64,000 bases of DNA from an uncultured Prevotellaceae bacterium (GTDB lineage Bacteria > Bacteroidota > Bacteroidia > Bacteroidales > Bacteroidaceae): positions 87,194 to 151,193 of the forward strand of contig CAMVJU010000002.1 in assembly GCA_947167935.1 (NCBI GenBank), read 5' to 3'. Numbering within the stretch: position 1 is the first letter of the stretch; each line of letters opens with the position of its first letter. The notes beneath the pieces were generated by a model. It was not told the DNA's origin and searched no databases. It worked only from the letters and a program-made list of their open reading frames with translations. Shown in pieces: positions 54,804 through 63,098 of the stretch. The translations under genes were made by a program, and so were the position numbers.

Positions 54804-57134
54804 TTATAGTCGGTTCTTCTCGTCATTACCTGCACCCGTGCCCTTGTACTTGCTTCGGGTGGCGTTGAAGTTATAGGAAAGTGATATGCCGATGTGTCGG
54901 GTATAGACGTAGGCATCTTTGGACATCGTTGTCACAGGATAGTAGCCAGTCCATCGGTCGCGGAGATTACGGAAGATGTCGTTGGCAAAGAGAGCGGCGG
55001 TCAGGTTGCCGTCAAGGAACGTCTTCTGCACACGGGCGTTAATGTTGAACTCATGGGCATTGTGACTGAAGCCGTAATCGTAGCTTGTGGAATAATGCAG
55101 ATAGAGCATGGCCTTGGTGGTCTTGTCGATGGTGAACCAGTTGCGGAAGTTTATCTGCCATTCAGGTTTATTAAGTTTCGTGTCAAGGCCGTATGCCATG
55201 GTGTCGAAATTCTGCTGCCAGTAACTGAGGGTCAGCGTGGGATTATAGAATCCGAACTTGGGTGAGGCGGTCAGCGAGGCGTTGTAGGACTCGAATTTGT
55301 CGAAATTGCGGTTGGTCCAGATGGTTATCTCAGTTCCTTCCTGATGCAGGCTGCCGAAACTCAGTCGCACATCCTTGCTATGGCCGTATCCTGCCGTGAA
55401 GGACAGCCATGAGTAGGTGACATTCAGGTCGAGATTCTGCTTGATGGACGGACGTAGCAACGGGTTTCCGCCCTCGTACTCATAACGGTTATCGTATTGT
55501 ACATTAGAGTTGAGGGATTGATAATTGGGGCGGCTGATGCGTTTGTCGTAGCTCAGTTGGATGCCCCATTTGTTCTTTTGCCAACCAACGGAAAGATTGG
55601 GAAAGAGGTCGCGGTATTTGCGGCTTGGCTCGGTCTGATATACACCGAAGGAATAGTAGTCGGACATAACGGCCTCGTAACGTAGTCCGCCGTTGAGACT
55701 CCAATCACCCAACTTCAACTTGTATTCGGCAAATCCCGCTACATTGCTTTCCTTGATTTCATCATTGGACGGAGACACCACTTGCTCCACATTACTATAG
55801 ATACCGTGGCTGTTGGAACGTGACATTTCCGTGCCAGCACTCAGTTCGCCTTTCCATATCGGATAGGTCAGCACCAGTTTTCCTGCCAACATGTGGTTGC
55901 GGTTCTCGTTGTGGGTAGTCACGGTACGGTCGGCCAGTTGCAGACTATGTTCAAAGGATGCCTGGTCGCGCACGTTTTTCTTCCATATCCACGAACCGTT
56001 GAAGTCAATGCCGAGTTTCCCGGCCTTGCCCACATAGTAGATGTTTGCCTCATGCTGCGGGCGGTCACTTATATTCATTTCAATAAATTGGTCAACCATT
56101 CCTTCGAGGGCGTTGTTTCGTGTGATGGTCTGCTGTGCCTGAACCGTTCCACCCTCATAGAGCGAGCCGCTTAAAGTATAGGAGAAACCGATAGAATTGT
56201 CATCGTTGAAGTCGTAACTGGCTCCTATCTGTCCGCCAAGCATGGTGTACCAGAAGTTGTTGGGACATACTTGTATGATTTTTACGTGATTACCGTTTGC
56301 CCGGATGTCAGTCGTTACTGTATTGTCCTCGGAATGGTTGCCGTTATTGATCATCATGTTTCCGAACACTTCCAAACCGCCCGTGCGATACTTTACCGTT
56401 GCATCGTCGTAGGTCATCCACTTCTCGTTATATTTCACTTGGCTATATGCCTCCACACTCACGCCCTCGCCCTGCGGACGGATGGTTTTGATGCGGATAA
56501 CGGCACCGACCTCGGCATTATACTTAGCGCCGGGTGACGTGATGATGTCTACGCTCTTGATGTCTGCCGATTTCAGTTGTTTCAGTTCCCGCGCGTTCTG
56601 CACCTTCTTATTGTTGATGTAGATTTCGGGCGTTCCCTTGGAGAAAACGGTAAAGTTGCCGTCCTCGCCCTGTACCCGTGGCAGCATTGAGAGCACATCG
56701 TCAGCCGTACCCACATCTTTCAGCATTGAGTTCTGAATATCGACGGTCATGCCGCCCGTTGTCATCTTGTATTGTGGACGATAACCCTTCACCGTCACCT
56801 CCCCTAACATCTGCGTGTCGGGCAGCATCTGAATGTCGCCAACGTTTCCTTGCTGTGCATCGATATACCTTATTATATATCCTACGCTCGTCACTTTCAA
56901 CAGACCAGACGACTGATACTCACCGTCGTCTTGCTTGTCGGTGCTGATGCAGAATGTTCCGTCGTCCTTGGTCATGGTTCCTGCGATGAAAGCGGAATCG
57001 GCACGGCTGACGAGCACGACATTGGCAAATTGCATTGGCTGTGATTGCTCATCAATCACCCTGCCGCTGATGTCCTGTGCTGCCGAGGCTATCGCCATGA
57101 GGCACATCATTGAAAATAAAACCAGTCTTTTCAT
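54804..57134 (-). CDS. Outer-membrane beta-barrel receptor with N-terminal CarboxypepD-regulatory-like domain
   Basis: 776 residues: signal peptide (LFSMMCLMAIASAAQ), beta-sandwich ISGRVIDEQSQPMQFANVVLVS, plug (LKQLKSADIKSVDIITSPGAKYNAEVGAVIRIKT), barrel ending ATRSKYKGTGAGNDEKNRL. ATG 57134 is the start giving a signal peptide. Upstream lies a strong double palindrome (57187-57243) that could be its operator. Ligand unknown. Confidence 0.9.
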   Translation of the reverse strand: MKRLVLFSMMCLMAIASAAQDISGRVIDEQSQPMQFANVVLVSRADSAFIAGTMTKDDGTFCISTDKQDDGEYQSSGLLKVTSVGYIIRYIDAQQGNVGDIQMLPDTQMLGEVTVKGYRPQYKMTTGGMTVDIQNSMLKDVGTADDVLSMLPRVQGEDGNFTVFSKGTPEIYINNKKVQNARELKQLKSADIKSVDIITSPGAKYNAEVGAVIRIKTIRPQGEGVSVEAYSQVKYNEKWMTYDDATVKYRTGGLEVFGNMMINNGNHSEDNTVTTDIRANGNHVKIIQVCPNNFWYTMLGGQIGASYDFNDDNSIGFSYTLSGSLYEGGTVQAQQTITRNNALEGMVDQFIEMNISDRPQHEANIYYVGKAGKLGIDFNGSWIWKKNVRDQASFEHSLQLADRTVTTHNENRNHMLAGKLVLTYPIWKGELSAGTEMSRSNSHGIYSNVEQVVSPSNDEIKESNVAGFAEYKLKLGDWSLNGGLRYEAVMSDYYSFGVYQTEPSRKYRDLFPNLSVGWQKNKWGIQLSYDKRISRPNYQSLNSNVQYDNRYEYEGGNPLLRPSIKQNLDLNVTYSWLSFTAGYGHSKDVRLSFGSLHQEGTEITIWTNRNFDKFESYNASLTASPKFGFYNPTLTLSYWQQNFDTMAYGLDTKLNKPEWQINFRNWFTIDKTTKAMLYLHYSTSYDYGFSHNAHEFNINARVQKTFLDGNLTAALFANDIFRNLRDRWTGYYPVTTMSKDAYVYTRHIGISLSYNFNATRSKYKGTGAGNDEKNRL

Positions 57135-57186
57135 ACCTTTTACGAGTTTTTGTCCGCAAAATAAATGAATCCGCCATATAAATCCA

Positions 57187-57243
57187 CTACCCAAATGGGT
57201 AATTCTGCATCGCGGGGATGAAAAATTACCCATTTGGGTAGTA
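57187..57243. promoter_or_regulatory. Paired TACCCAAATGGGTA palindromes (candidate operator)
   Basis: A 19-bp sequence and its exact reverse complement, each built round ACCCAAATGGGT or ACCCATTTGGGT, 19 bp apart, in the divergent region between the receptor operon and the Abi-like gene. Confidence 0.6.
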
Positions 57244-57293
57244 AAATGGGCAAGAAAAGAAGGGCTGGAAGATGAAATGTCGAAGGAAATGTG

Positions 57294-57301
57294 TAACTTT
57301 G
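57294..57301 (+). promoter_or_regulatory. -7 element TAACTTTG for the Abi-like gene
   Basis: TAnnTTTG match 24 bp before ATG 57326. Confidence 0.55.
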
Positions 57302-57325
57302 CACCCAAACTTAAAAACTCACGAC

Positions 57326-58018
57326 ATGAGATACAACGAATTTGAAGATATATTCTCTGCCAAGAGAATGCAGAAATATGTTTTGGCCTGTGGTGGTGAT
57401 ACTCGCAGAGCCATGACACTCTATCGGTATAATCTGAAGCTCTCACAAGAGATGTTTACACTGATTAGCTGTTTTGAGGTGGCTCTTCGCAATCGTATAG
57501 ACAACCAGATGGTTGCCCGCCTTGGCAACGACTGGCTGCGTGATGCGATATTGCCAAATGGTGCATTGTATTACGATCGTCGAGTGGAGAATACGCGCAA
57601 GATTATTGAAAAAGCGTACAATGGTTTGATGAGGGAGGGTAACTATTCTCACTCAAAACTGTTATCAGAGATGGAGTTTGGCGTATGGAAATATATGTTC
57701 TCAAATGCTGCATACGCCTTGATGGGACAAATGCTGCTTCGCATTTTTCCCAACAAGCCAAGATCGTCTCGCCAGCACAGATATGATAATACGTACATTT
57801 TCCAAGAGTTGGACTACATCAATAAACTGCGAAATAGGATTGCCCATCATGAGCCCATATGTTTTGCCCGCCCTAATGCGGTTACTGATGCCTCATACGT
57901 TCTCAACCAATATGCACGCATAATGAAACTCTTTAATTGGATGGGGATTGACGGGCCTTCTTTGGTATACGGATTGGATCATGTGGCCTATGTGAGTGGA
58001 AAAATGATGTGCATATAA
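57326..58018 (+). CDS. Abi-like (AbiD/AbiF-type) HEPN protein
   Basis: 230 residues. SAKRMQKYVLACGGDTRRAMTLYRYNLKLSQEMFTLISCFEVALRNRID is the typical Abi_2 start; EFGVWKYMFS and the HEPN ribonuclease motif KLRNRIAHHEPI (RxxxxH) follow. Family members abort phage infection by RNA cleavage. No antitoxin-like partner next to it. Start chosen at MRYNEF after the promoter. Confidence 0.85.
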   Translation: MRYNEFEDIFSAKRMQKYVLACGGDTRRAMTLYRYNLKLSQEMFTLISCFEVALRNRIDNQMVARLGNDWLRDAILPNGALYYDRRVENTRKIIEKAYNGLMREGNYSHSKLLSEMEFGVWKYMFSNAAYALMGQMLLRIFPNKPRSSRQHRYDNTYIFQELDYINKLRNRIAHHEPICFARPNAVTDASYVLNQYARIMKLFNWMGIDGPSLVYGLDHVAYVSGKMMCI

Positions 58019-58070
58019 TCTTTTTTGGCAAATAATTCCAAAAAGATTTGGAAGATTACGGATTATTTCC

Positions 58071-58078
58071 TATCTTTG
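58071..58078 (+). promoter_or_regulatory. Promoter of ncRNA copy 1
   Basis: TATCTTTG with TTTG at 58047-58050, spacing 20 bp, a full Bacteroidetes sigma-70-type promoter. Confidence 0.65.
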
Positions 58079-58084
58079 CACCGT

Positions 58085-58131
58085 TGATTCCCGGCAGCCT
58101 CTGAATTTCAAGCTGTCGGGTCTGTTTTTTT
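58085..58131 (+). ncRNA. Candidate small structured RNA, copy 1
   Basis: Nine-pair stem CCCGGCAGC (58090-58098) / GCTGTCGGG (58112-58120), inner TGAA/TTCA pairing, then a run of seven T (58124-58131 region). It follows a consensus promoter. A second copy 93 bp downstream keeps the structure with three compensatory changes. Could also be an independent promoter-terminator remnant; function unknown. Confidence 0.55.
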
Positions 58132-58163
58132 ATAAATTATTTGCAAGTTTCAGATATTCTTCT

Positions 58164-58171
58164 TATCGTTG
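58164..58171 (+). promoter_or_regulatory. Promoter of ncRNA copy 2
   Basis: TATCGTTG (one mismatch to TAnnTTTG) with TTTG at 58140-58143, again 20 bp spacing. Confidence 0.5.
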
Positions 58172-58176
58172 CAGCG

Positions 58177-58228
58177 TTAATTCCTGGTAGTCCCTGAAGC
58201 AATTCAAACTATCAGGTGTTATTTTTTT
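58177..58228 (+). ncRNA. Candidate small structured RNA, copy 2
   Basis: Stem CCTGGTAGT (58183-58191) / ACTATCAGG (58208-58216) with TGAA-GCAA-TTCA apical hairpin (GNRA tetraloop) and seven T after it. All nine stem pairs are kept relative to copy 1, including the G-U at position 5. Confidence 0.55.
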
Positions 58229-58257
58229 AGAAAGGACAACCCTATCTTTCTCCTTTA

Positions 58258-59010
58258 TTAAAGGCCGTAGTTGGTGGCAAAGGCGATAGCCTCGGTGATG
58301 TTGGCGACGTCGAGTTTCTCGAAGAGTTGGCGGCGGTAGAACTTCACCGTATCGAACGAGCGGCAGATATGTTCGCTGATCTCCTTCATGGTGTAGCCCT
58401 GCGCCGAGAGGGTCAACACCTGCTTCTCCTCGGGCGTGAGCGTGACACCCTCGCAGGGTTGCCAGCGGTGGGCAGTGAGCGAATACTGGCGGTAGCCGCT
58501 CTGTCCCAGAATGCGGAAACGAATCTGTCCAGCCTCTTTATGCGACGAGAGCGAGACGGTGCAGAGGGCGAGCCAGGCGCAGCCATCGGCTGTGAGCACG
58601 AGTGGCGTAATCTTGTGGTTGATGAGCAGGGGACGGTCCGAGGTGAGGATGTGGAAGTCGTAGGACATCGCGCAACGTCGGCGGTCGGCCAGTGGCACAT
58701 CATCAAAGGCACGGAAGCCCGCACGGTTCAGTTCGGTGAGCATCGGCTGTTCGTCGGCAGGCACGTTGTTGATGTAGAAGCCGTAGCCCATCTGTCGTAC
58801 CTCGTCGGCGGTGTGGCCGCAGAGGAAGAGCGGATTGTCAGACACATAGAGGAAGTTCTTGCGGAAGTAGTCGATGATGTAGATGCTCTGGTAGGTCGAT
58901 TGCGCGAAAGCCTGCGCCGCCTCCACGTATGGCTTCACCCGCTTGTAGTCGGCCTCGGTGATGCCCTCCACGCGGTTCGTGTCAAAGAAGAATTCGTCTA
59001 TCTGTGCCAT
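58258..59010 (-). CDS. LuxR-family transcriptional regulator with PAS-like sensor domain
   Basis: 250 residues. N-terminal ~170 residues resemble a PAS-like domain (YIIDYFRKNFLYVSDNPLFLCGHTADEV); C-terminal GerE HTH: LTPEEKQVLTLSAQGYTMKEISEHICRSFDTVKFYRRQLFEKLDV. Likely regulates neighbouring receptors, though nothing proves it. ATG 59010 chosen over an upstream frame crossing the promoter. Confidence 0.9.
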   Translation of the reverse strand: MAQIDEFFFDTNRVEGITEADYKRVKPYVEAAQAFAQSTYQSIYIIDYFRKNFLYVSDNPLFLCGHTADEVRQMGYGFYINNVPADEQPMLTELNRAGFRAFDDVPLADRRRCAMSYDFHILTSDRPLLINHKITPLVLTADGCAWLALCTVSLSSHKEAGQIRFRILGQSGYRQYSLTAHRWQPCEGVTLTPEEKQVLTLSAQGYTMKEISEHICRSFDTVKFYRRQLFEKLDVANITEAIAFATNYGL

Positions 59011-59030
59011 AACTGTCTCGTTTCTGTGTG

Positions 59031-59038
59031 CAAAATTA
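59031..59038 (-). promoter_or_regulatory. -7 element TAATTTTG for the LuxR gene
   Basis: Minus-strand TAnnTTTG match 21 bp before ATG 59010. Confidence 0.5.
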
Positions 59039-59105
59039 GCAATTTCTTTTGAGATTAAGGTCAAAATGGAAGAAAAACATCACTCTCCCATGTCTATATA
59101 GGAAA

Positions 59106-59149
59106 GAATTGCACCGCGAAGTATGATGTTTTACTTCGGGGTGCAATTC
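59106..59149. repeat. 18-bp inverted repeat near the right island junction
   Basis: GAATTGCACC-GCGAAGTA pairs with its inverted copy (one mismatch) round an 8-nt loop. No adjacent T-run long enough to call it a terminator. Confidence 0.6.
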
Positions 59150-59251
59150 ATTTTGGGGGAAGATGGCGGGTTTGGATCGAACGTCTTAATCGCCCTCGCC
59201 GTCCCACCAGGGTACGCCGGCGGGGGGAATGGGGTCTCCGCTGCCAGCCAG

Positions 59252-59403
59252 CAGCACCGATGCCATGACCGCCGACTGGGCCCATCTGCCCTACGAATTC
59301 CTTGCCAAGGTCTCCAACGAGATTATCAACAAGGTTCGCGGCGTCAACCGTGTCTGCTACGACATCTCCTCCAAGCCACCCGCAACAATCGAATGGGAGT
59401 AAA
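59252..59403 (+). pseudogene. guaA 3' fragment (right copy of 149-bp repeat)
   Basis: The last ~50 codons of GMP synthase ([19 protein letters not shown] ... PPATIEWE) ending in TAA. Identical to guaA 51404-51552. No start codon or rest of the gene upstream; DNA before it (59150-59251) is unrelated and GC-rich. It lies just before the integrase, as an attachment-site remnant would. Confidence 0.9.
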
Positions 59404-59440
59404 AACAAGGCATTTTCAACCCTTTTCAAGCGATTTTAGG

Positions 59441-59469
59441 AGCCTCAACTTAATGGTTGAGGCTTTTTA
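59441..59469 (+). terminator. Terminator after the guaA fragment
   Basis: AGCCTCAAC / GTTGAGGCT stem, 6-nt loop, then TTTTTAT. Possibly the original guaA terminator or one brought by the element. Confidence 0.8.
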
Positions 59470-59537
59470 TATATGTTGATTTACAGCAAATTACAATACA
59501 AATTAACGAAATTTTGGAATTTTGTTAAGTTTTGTAA

Positions 59538-59561
59538 TTTGACACCACTTTTTGACACCAC
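59538..59561. repeat. Two TTTGACACCAC direct repeats (candidate integrase or initiator sites)
   Basis: 11-bp direct repeats starting at 59538 and 59551, 13 bp apart, between the att copy and the integrase promoter. Confidence 0.5.
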
Positions 59562-59599
59562 CTCGGTTTTACTGATTTTGTATTGTTGCCGGTTAGCTG

Positions 59600-59607
59600 T
59601 AACTTTG
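59600..59607 (+). promoter_or_regulatory. -7 element TAACTTTG of the integrase transcript
   Basis: TAnnTTTG match directly upstream of the GGGACA repeat cluster; implies a ~200-nt leader before the integrase. Confidence 0.55.
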
Positions 59608-59615
59608 CACAAAAA

Positions 59616-59662
59616 TGGGACAGCATTATGGGACAATTTACGGGACAACAGAATTGGGACAG
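59616..59662. repeat. GGGACA repeat cluster 1 (four units)
   Basis: (T/C)GGGACA at 59616, 59629, 59641 and 59655 (spacing 13, 12, 14). Related to the five-unit cluster after the Rep-like gene. Confidence 0.7.
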
Positions 59663-59809
59663 ACAGAAAAAACAGTTCAAATTTCTCTTTCTCAGTTTTT
59701 TCTTGTATATTTGCTTTGAGCGATACATGTTTAGGTGAATATGGGCATGTGATTGCTGTCTTTTTTACATATTCAAGGTTTTACTACAAATCTTTCAATA
59801 TATCATACG

Positions 59810-61147
59810 ATGATAGAAAACGATATTAGCATCAATGGAAGGTTTTCCCTTCGGGTGAACTTCAACTTAGTAATGAAGAAAGGAACTAAGGCACAGATTT
59901 GGCTGACAACAACGATTAACCGTCAGCGAGTACGTATCTATACAGGATTGAGGATAGAGCCTCATCTATGGATTAAAGCGGGAAGGAATCAGGTAGGCGA
60001 AAGGGCTATTGAGGATGGAAACATAACCGCCGTACAGAAGCGTGAGAATAAGCATCTAAACAGGGAACTGAGAAGAATCCTTCGATATTGTCGGGAATAT
60101 GGGGCTGCTGTGTCTCAGGAAAACTTGATGGAGGATGGCATGACCTTCTCAAAAGAAACCTTTGAGCAGTTTGTCAGTTCAAAAATCAGAGGGAGAGAAG
60201 CACAGGTTCGCAAAAATCCATTGGAGTACATTCAGGACTACATAGAAAGAAAGAAAGCAATGATAAACAAATCAACGAAGCGTACACTATGTAGTGGAAC
60301 GGTGTATAATCACAAAAACGCATTGAAACGCTTGCAACTATTCTGTTCAGAGAAAAGATTAGGGTTTGTGTGGGAATTGTTTGACAGAAGACTTGAAGAG
60401 AAATTGACGGCATGGATGAACGAAAAAGGGTATGCCGCAAATACCATAGCTTCACAGTACAGTATTATGAAGGTGTGGCTTTCAGATGCTGAGAGGGATG
60501 GCCTCATCAAAGACCCATTCTTTCACCAATACACAACGAAAACGCATGATGTCAGCAACATCTATCTAACGGAAGATGAAATCAAACGCATCTATGAAAT
60601 AGATTTTGATAACGCAGAAGTCAAGAAACAGATAGACCCCAAAAGCAGTATTGAACAGACAAGGGACTTGTTTGTCATTGCATGTTGGACGGGACTTAGA
60701 TACGGAGATTGGCATGACCTATCTAAAGCTTGCATCAATGGGGACAGGATGACGGTACCAACACACAAGACGAACAAAACCGTCGTAATTCCCCTCCATC
60801 CATACGTGAAAGCTATTGTCGAGAAGTATGGCGGCAAATTGCCTCAGAGTGTGGATAAGAGTAAAACTAATACGCAGATACGCTTGTGTGGCAAAATTGC
60901 AGGAATCAACGAAGAGGTAACATTAGATAGGATTAGGGGCGGGCAACAGATATTGATGCGAAAACATAAGTACGACTTCATAACCAATCATACAGCTCGA
61001 AGGAGTTTTGCCACCAACATGTATCAGAAGGGGGCACCTGTCCTAAGTATCATGGCCATTACAGGACATACTACAGAGGCCAACTTTATGAAATACATCA
61101 AGGTTGACGAACAGCGACATGCCGACATAATAGCAGAGCATTTCTAA
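59810..61147 (+). CDS. Tyrosine recombinase/integrase of a guaA-associated element
   Basis: 445 residues. Bacteroidetes-type integrase: N-terminal arm-binding region, phage-integrase SAM-like core-binding domain (KRLQLFCSEKRLGF ... MNEKGYAANTIASQYSIMKVWL), catalytic Arg in CWTGLRYGDW, His-x-x-Arg in NHTARRSFATN, His in ITGHTTEANFMKYIK with the Tyr nucleophile. Sits 410 bp after the guaA 3' fragment in the same orientation, the usual order for an element using that site. ATG 59810 is one of several in-frame options. Confidence 0.93.
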   Translation: MIENDISINGRFSLRVNFNLVMKKGTKAQIWLTTTINRQRVRIYTGLRIEPHLWIKAGRNQVGERAIEDGNITAVQKRENKHLNRELRRILRYCREYGAAVSQENLMEDGMTFSKETFEQFVSSKIRGREAQVRKNPLEYIQDYIERKKAMINKSTKRTLCSGTVYNHKNALKRLQLFCSEKRLGFVWELFDRRLEEKLTAWMNEKGYAANTIASQYSIMKVWLSDAERDGLIKDPFFHQYTTKTHDVSNIYLTEDEIKRIYEIDFDNAEVKKQIDPKSSIEQTRDLFVIACWTGLRYGDWHDLSKACINGDRMTVPTHKTNKTVVIPLHPYVKAIVEKYGGKLPQSVDKSKTNTQIRLCGKIAGINEEVTLDRIRGGQQILMRKHKYDFITNHTARRSFATNMYQKGAPVLSIMAITGHTTEANFMKYIKVDEQRHADIIAEHF

Positions 61148-61276
61148 TTACTAAGGGGATGGCCTCCAAGCCGTCCTCTTGTTCTCTGTAACCCTATCAG
61201 CGAATGATGAATTAACTTCATGCTCTTTCATAACAAACAGTTCTGAAAAATTCCGGGGAGTGGTGGCTTGATTTGC

Positions 61277-61534
61277 TTACAAGGGAATGGCTATTTTCTT
61301 TTTTGCAACCCTTTCCAATTCCTCTCTCAGGATTGCGGCAACCCTCTGTTTGAAACACTCACCTTGAAGAAATTCATCCATTGTGGTATGATGGATTTTC
61401 TCTTTCATCCTTTCATAACGTTCTTTCTGAGATTTTGAAATGGCATCTTTTGTTTGTTGTGACTGAGTGCGTCCATACATCGGATTTGCTTCTCCCTCTC
61501 TTGATGGTCTGCAATTGTTTCTGTTATCGTTCAT
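61277..61534 (-). CDS. Small NUMOD3-like protein
   Basis: 85 residues. GEANPMYGRTQSQQTKDAISKSQKE matches the NUMOD3 DNA-binding motif of homing endonucleases; no GIY-YIG or HNH nuclease domain is attached. Possibly a remnant or a small DNA-binding protein of the element. Opposite strand to its neighbours. Confidence 0.65.
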   Translation of the reverse strand: MNDNRNNCRPSREGEANPMYGRTQSQQTKDAISKSQKERYERMKEKIHHTTMDEFLQGECFKQRVAAILREELERVAKKKIAIPL

Positions 61535-61655
61535 AATATATGATGATTGTAATACTTATGTAATAAAGTGACGTGAAGTTACTTCATTATGGAATAAATA
61601 TTACGGATATATGCAAAAAGTATGCAATTCATTTCTTTTTTTCATATTTTTTCTG

Positions 61656-61663
61656 TATATTTG
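61656..61663 (+). promoter_or_regulatory. -7 element TATATTTG of the Rep-like gene
   Basis: TAnnTTTG match 38 bp before the gene. Confidence 0.55.
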
Positions 61664-61701
61664 TAACAGTTCGGGATAACAATAGAATACATTAAAATAT
61701 A

Positions 61702-62874
61702 ATGACAATGAAAAATGAACAAGAATTGAAAGTGCCGTTCAAACAGTATACGACAGTCCCCAAACAGCTGATGTGGGTATTGGATAACGACCTAAAGGCA
61801 GTTATGATGGCCCTGATTGACGAGAGGATGGCTCCTAAGAGGGAAGACATATTCTTTGTACCTCAGGAAGAATTGAAGTTCAAAGCAGGACTGTGCAGAA
61901 CAAAACTCATTGCTTGCCTTGATACACTCTATGAACAGGGACTGATAGCAATAAAGTGTGAAGGGCAAGCTAAAGGTGAGAGTCAGGCGTGCAATTCCTA
62001 CAGGCTAAATTATGAGACCATAAACGCATATTGTGACATGAGTTTTCAGGATTTGAAAAATCCATCATTGAAGATTACATCAAAGCGAGCGAACAGGAAA
62101 GAGGAAACCCTCTACTTGAAAGATGACAACCCATTCCCATTATTCTACAGGAAGCCTCAAAACGTGGACACTATAGAAGAACTACAAGAAAAACAAGACT
62201 TACAAGACCTACAAGAAAAACAAATATCAACAACCATTACGAATCCCAAAGAAGAGGAAGGGGAGTATTATAAGGATAGAACTTCCTCGAAACTTGACAA
62301 CGGGCAAGTTCAGGTAGTCATCAATGAAAAAAAGGGGGAAGGCGAGAAAGATGATATTTTAAAATTTGAAACAAATATGAGTTTACAGAGTATTAACGAT
62401 GTGCTGAAACGGTACATCAAGTCCCTAAAAGGGGCAGATGGAAGCACCATTTCTTTCAATTATGGAAAAATGCGCGACTTCGTGGAAAACCTCAAAGCAG
62501 AGGGTGATGTGAGTGAAGAACTGATTTCTCTTTTACAATTTGCTGTAATCCATTATGCTCTCAGAGCGGTAGAACAGGGGAAGGTGAATTTGAAAAGTAG
62601 TTCATGTGATTGGAACAGTGTGGCGGTGGCCAAAGGCTTTGAATTGTCAAGGGCTATCCAACAATGCCAAAAGGATAATCGGCCAAGCACAGAACAGTTA
62701 GAAGCTCTATGTCAATTAGCACACGAACAACAAAGTCTTGCTACTCAGCTGTTGTTGTTTGGATTGTTCTTCCGATGGAATGCTATGGACGAAAAGAGTG
62801 AGGACAGACTTAAAGAGCTGCTTACTCCAAAAGAAGAAATCGTGGTTTTCGCTGATGAAGTATTTGTAGATTAA
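61702..62874 (+). CDS. Candidate replication initiator / winged-helix DNA-binding protein
   Basis: 390 residues (Met at 61708 also possible). The first ~110 residues have a winged-helix feel (VPKQLMWVLDNDLKAVMMALIDERM ... LCRTKLIACLDTLYEQGLIAIKCEG), then a low-complexity linker (EELQEKQDLQDLQEKQIS) and an unfamiliar helical C-terminal domain. Placement between two GGGACA repeat clusters and next to an integrase supports a Rep or copy-control role. No catalytic motif is visible, so the function is inferred from context. Confidence 0.55.
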   Translation: MTMKNEQELKVPFKQYTTVPKQLMWVLDNDLKAVMMALIDERMAPKREDIFFVPQEELKFKAGLCRTKLIACLDTLYEQGLIAIKCEGQAKGESQACNSYRLNYETINAYCDMSFQDLKNPSLKITSKRANRKEETLYLKDDNPFPLFYRKPQNVDTIEELQEKQDLQDLQEKQISTTITNPKEEEGEYYKDRTSSKLDNGQVQVVINEKKGEGEKDDILKFETNMSLQSINDVLKRYIKSLKGADGSTISFNYGKMRDFVENLKAEGDVSEELISLLQFAVIHYALRAVEQGKVNLKSSSCDWNSVAVAKGFELSRAIQQCQKDNRPSTEQLEALCQLAHEQQSLATQLLLFGLFFRWNAMDEKSEDRLKELLTPKEEIVVFADEVFVD

Positions 62875-62876
62875 GT

Positions 62877-62913
62877 TTTTCCCGCAGGTTTAAGAATCTG
62901 CGGGAAAATTTTT
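62877..62913 (+). terminator. Terminator of the Rep-like gene
   Basis: CCCGCAG / CTGCGGG stem flanked by T and A runs, followed by TTTTTG. Confidence 0.85.
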
Positions 62914-62924
62914 GTATAGAGGAA

Positions 62925-62994
62925 TGGGACAGATTGAATGGGACAGTTAGATTGGGACAGTCATATTGGGACAGTTAGATTGGGACAGTTATAT
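62925..62994. repeat. Iteron-like array: five 14-bp repeats
   Basis: TGGGACAGTTAGAT-type units starting at 62925, 62939, 62953, 62967 and 62981, exactly 14 bp apart; TGGGACAG is invariant. Confidence 0.8.
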
Positions 62995-63098
62995 GAGTTA
63001 ATTGTCCTATGACGTACACCGGTACTGAGGCATGATTTGGTTCAACTATTCTTAAAATGCCCATTAGATGGGGGCAGGGAACAGTTTGCTGCGTGTTG

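Noticed and set aside
58138..58160. tRNA or riboswitch at the tandem RNA locus
   Set aside because: Too short and without tRNA arms or a known riboswitch core; kept as an unclassified RNA candidate.
59106..59149. Terminator for the LuxR region
   Set aside because: No gene reads into it from either side and there is no proper T-run; recorded as an inverted repeat only.
62925..62994. Possible CRISPR array
   Set aside because: Units are 14 bp without spacers; iteron-like, and no cas genes are present.
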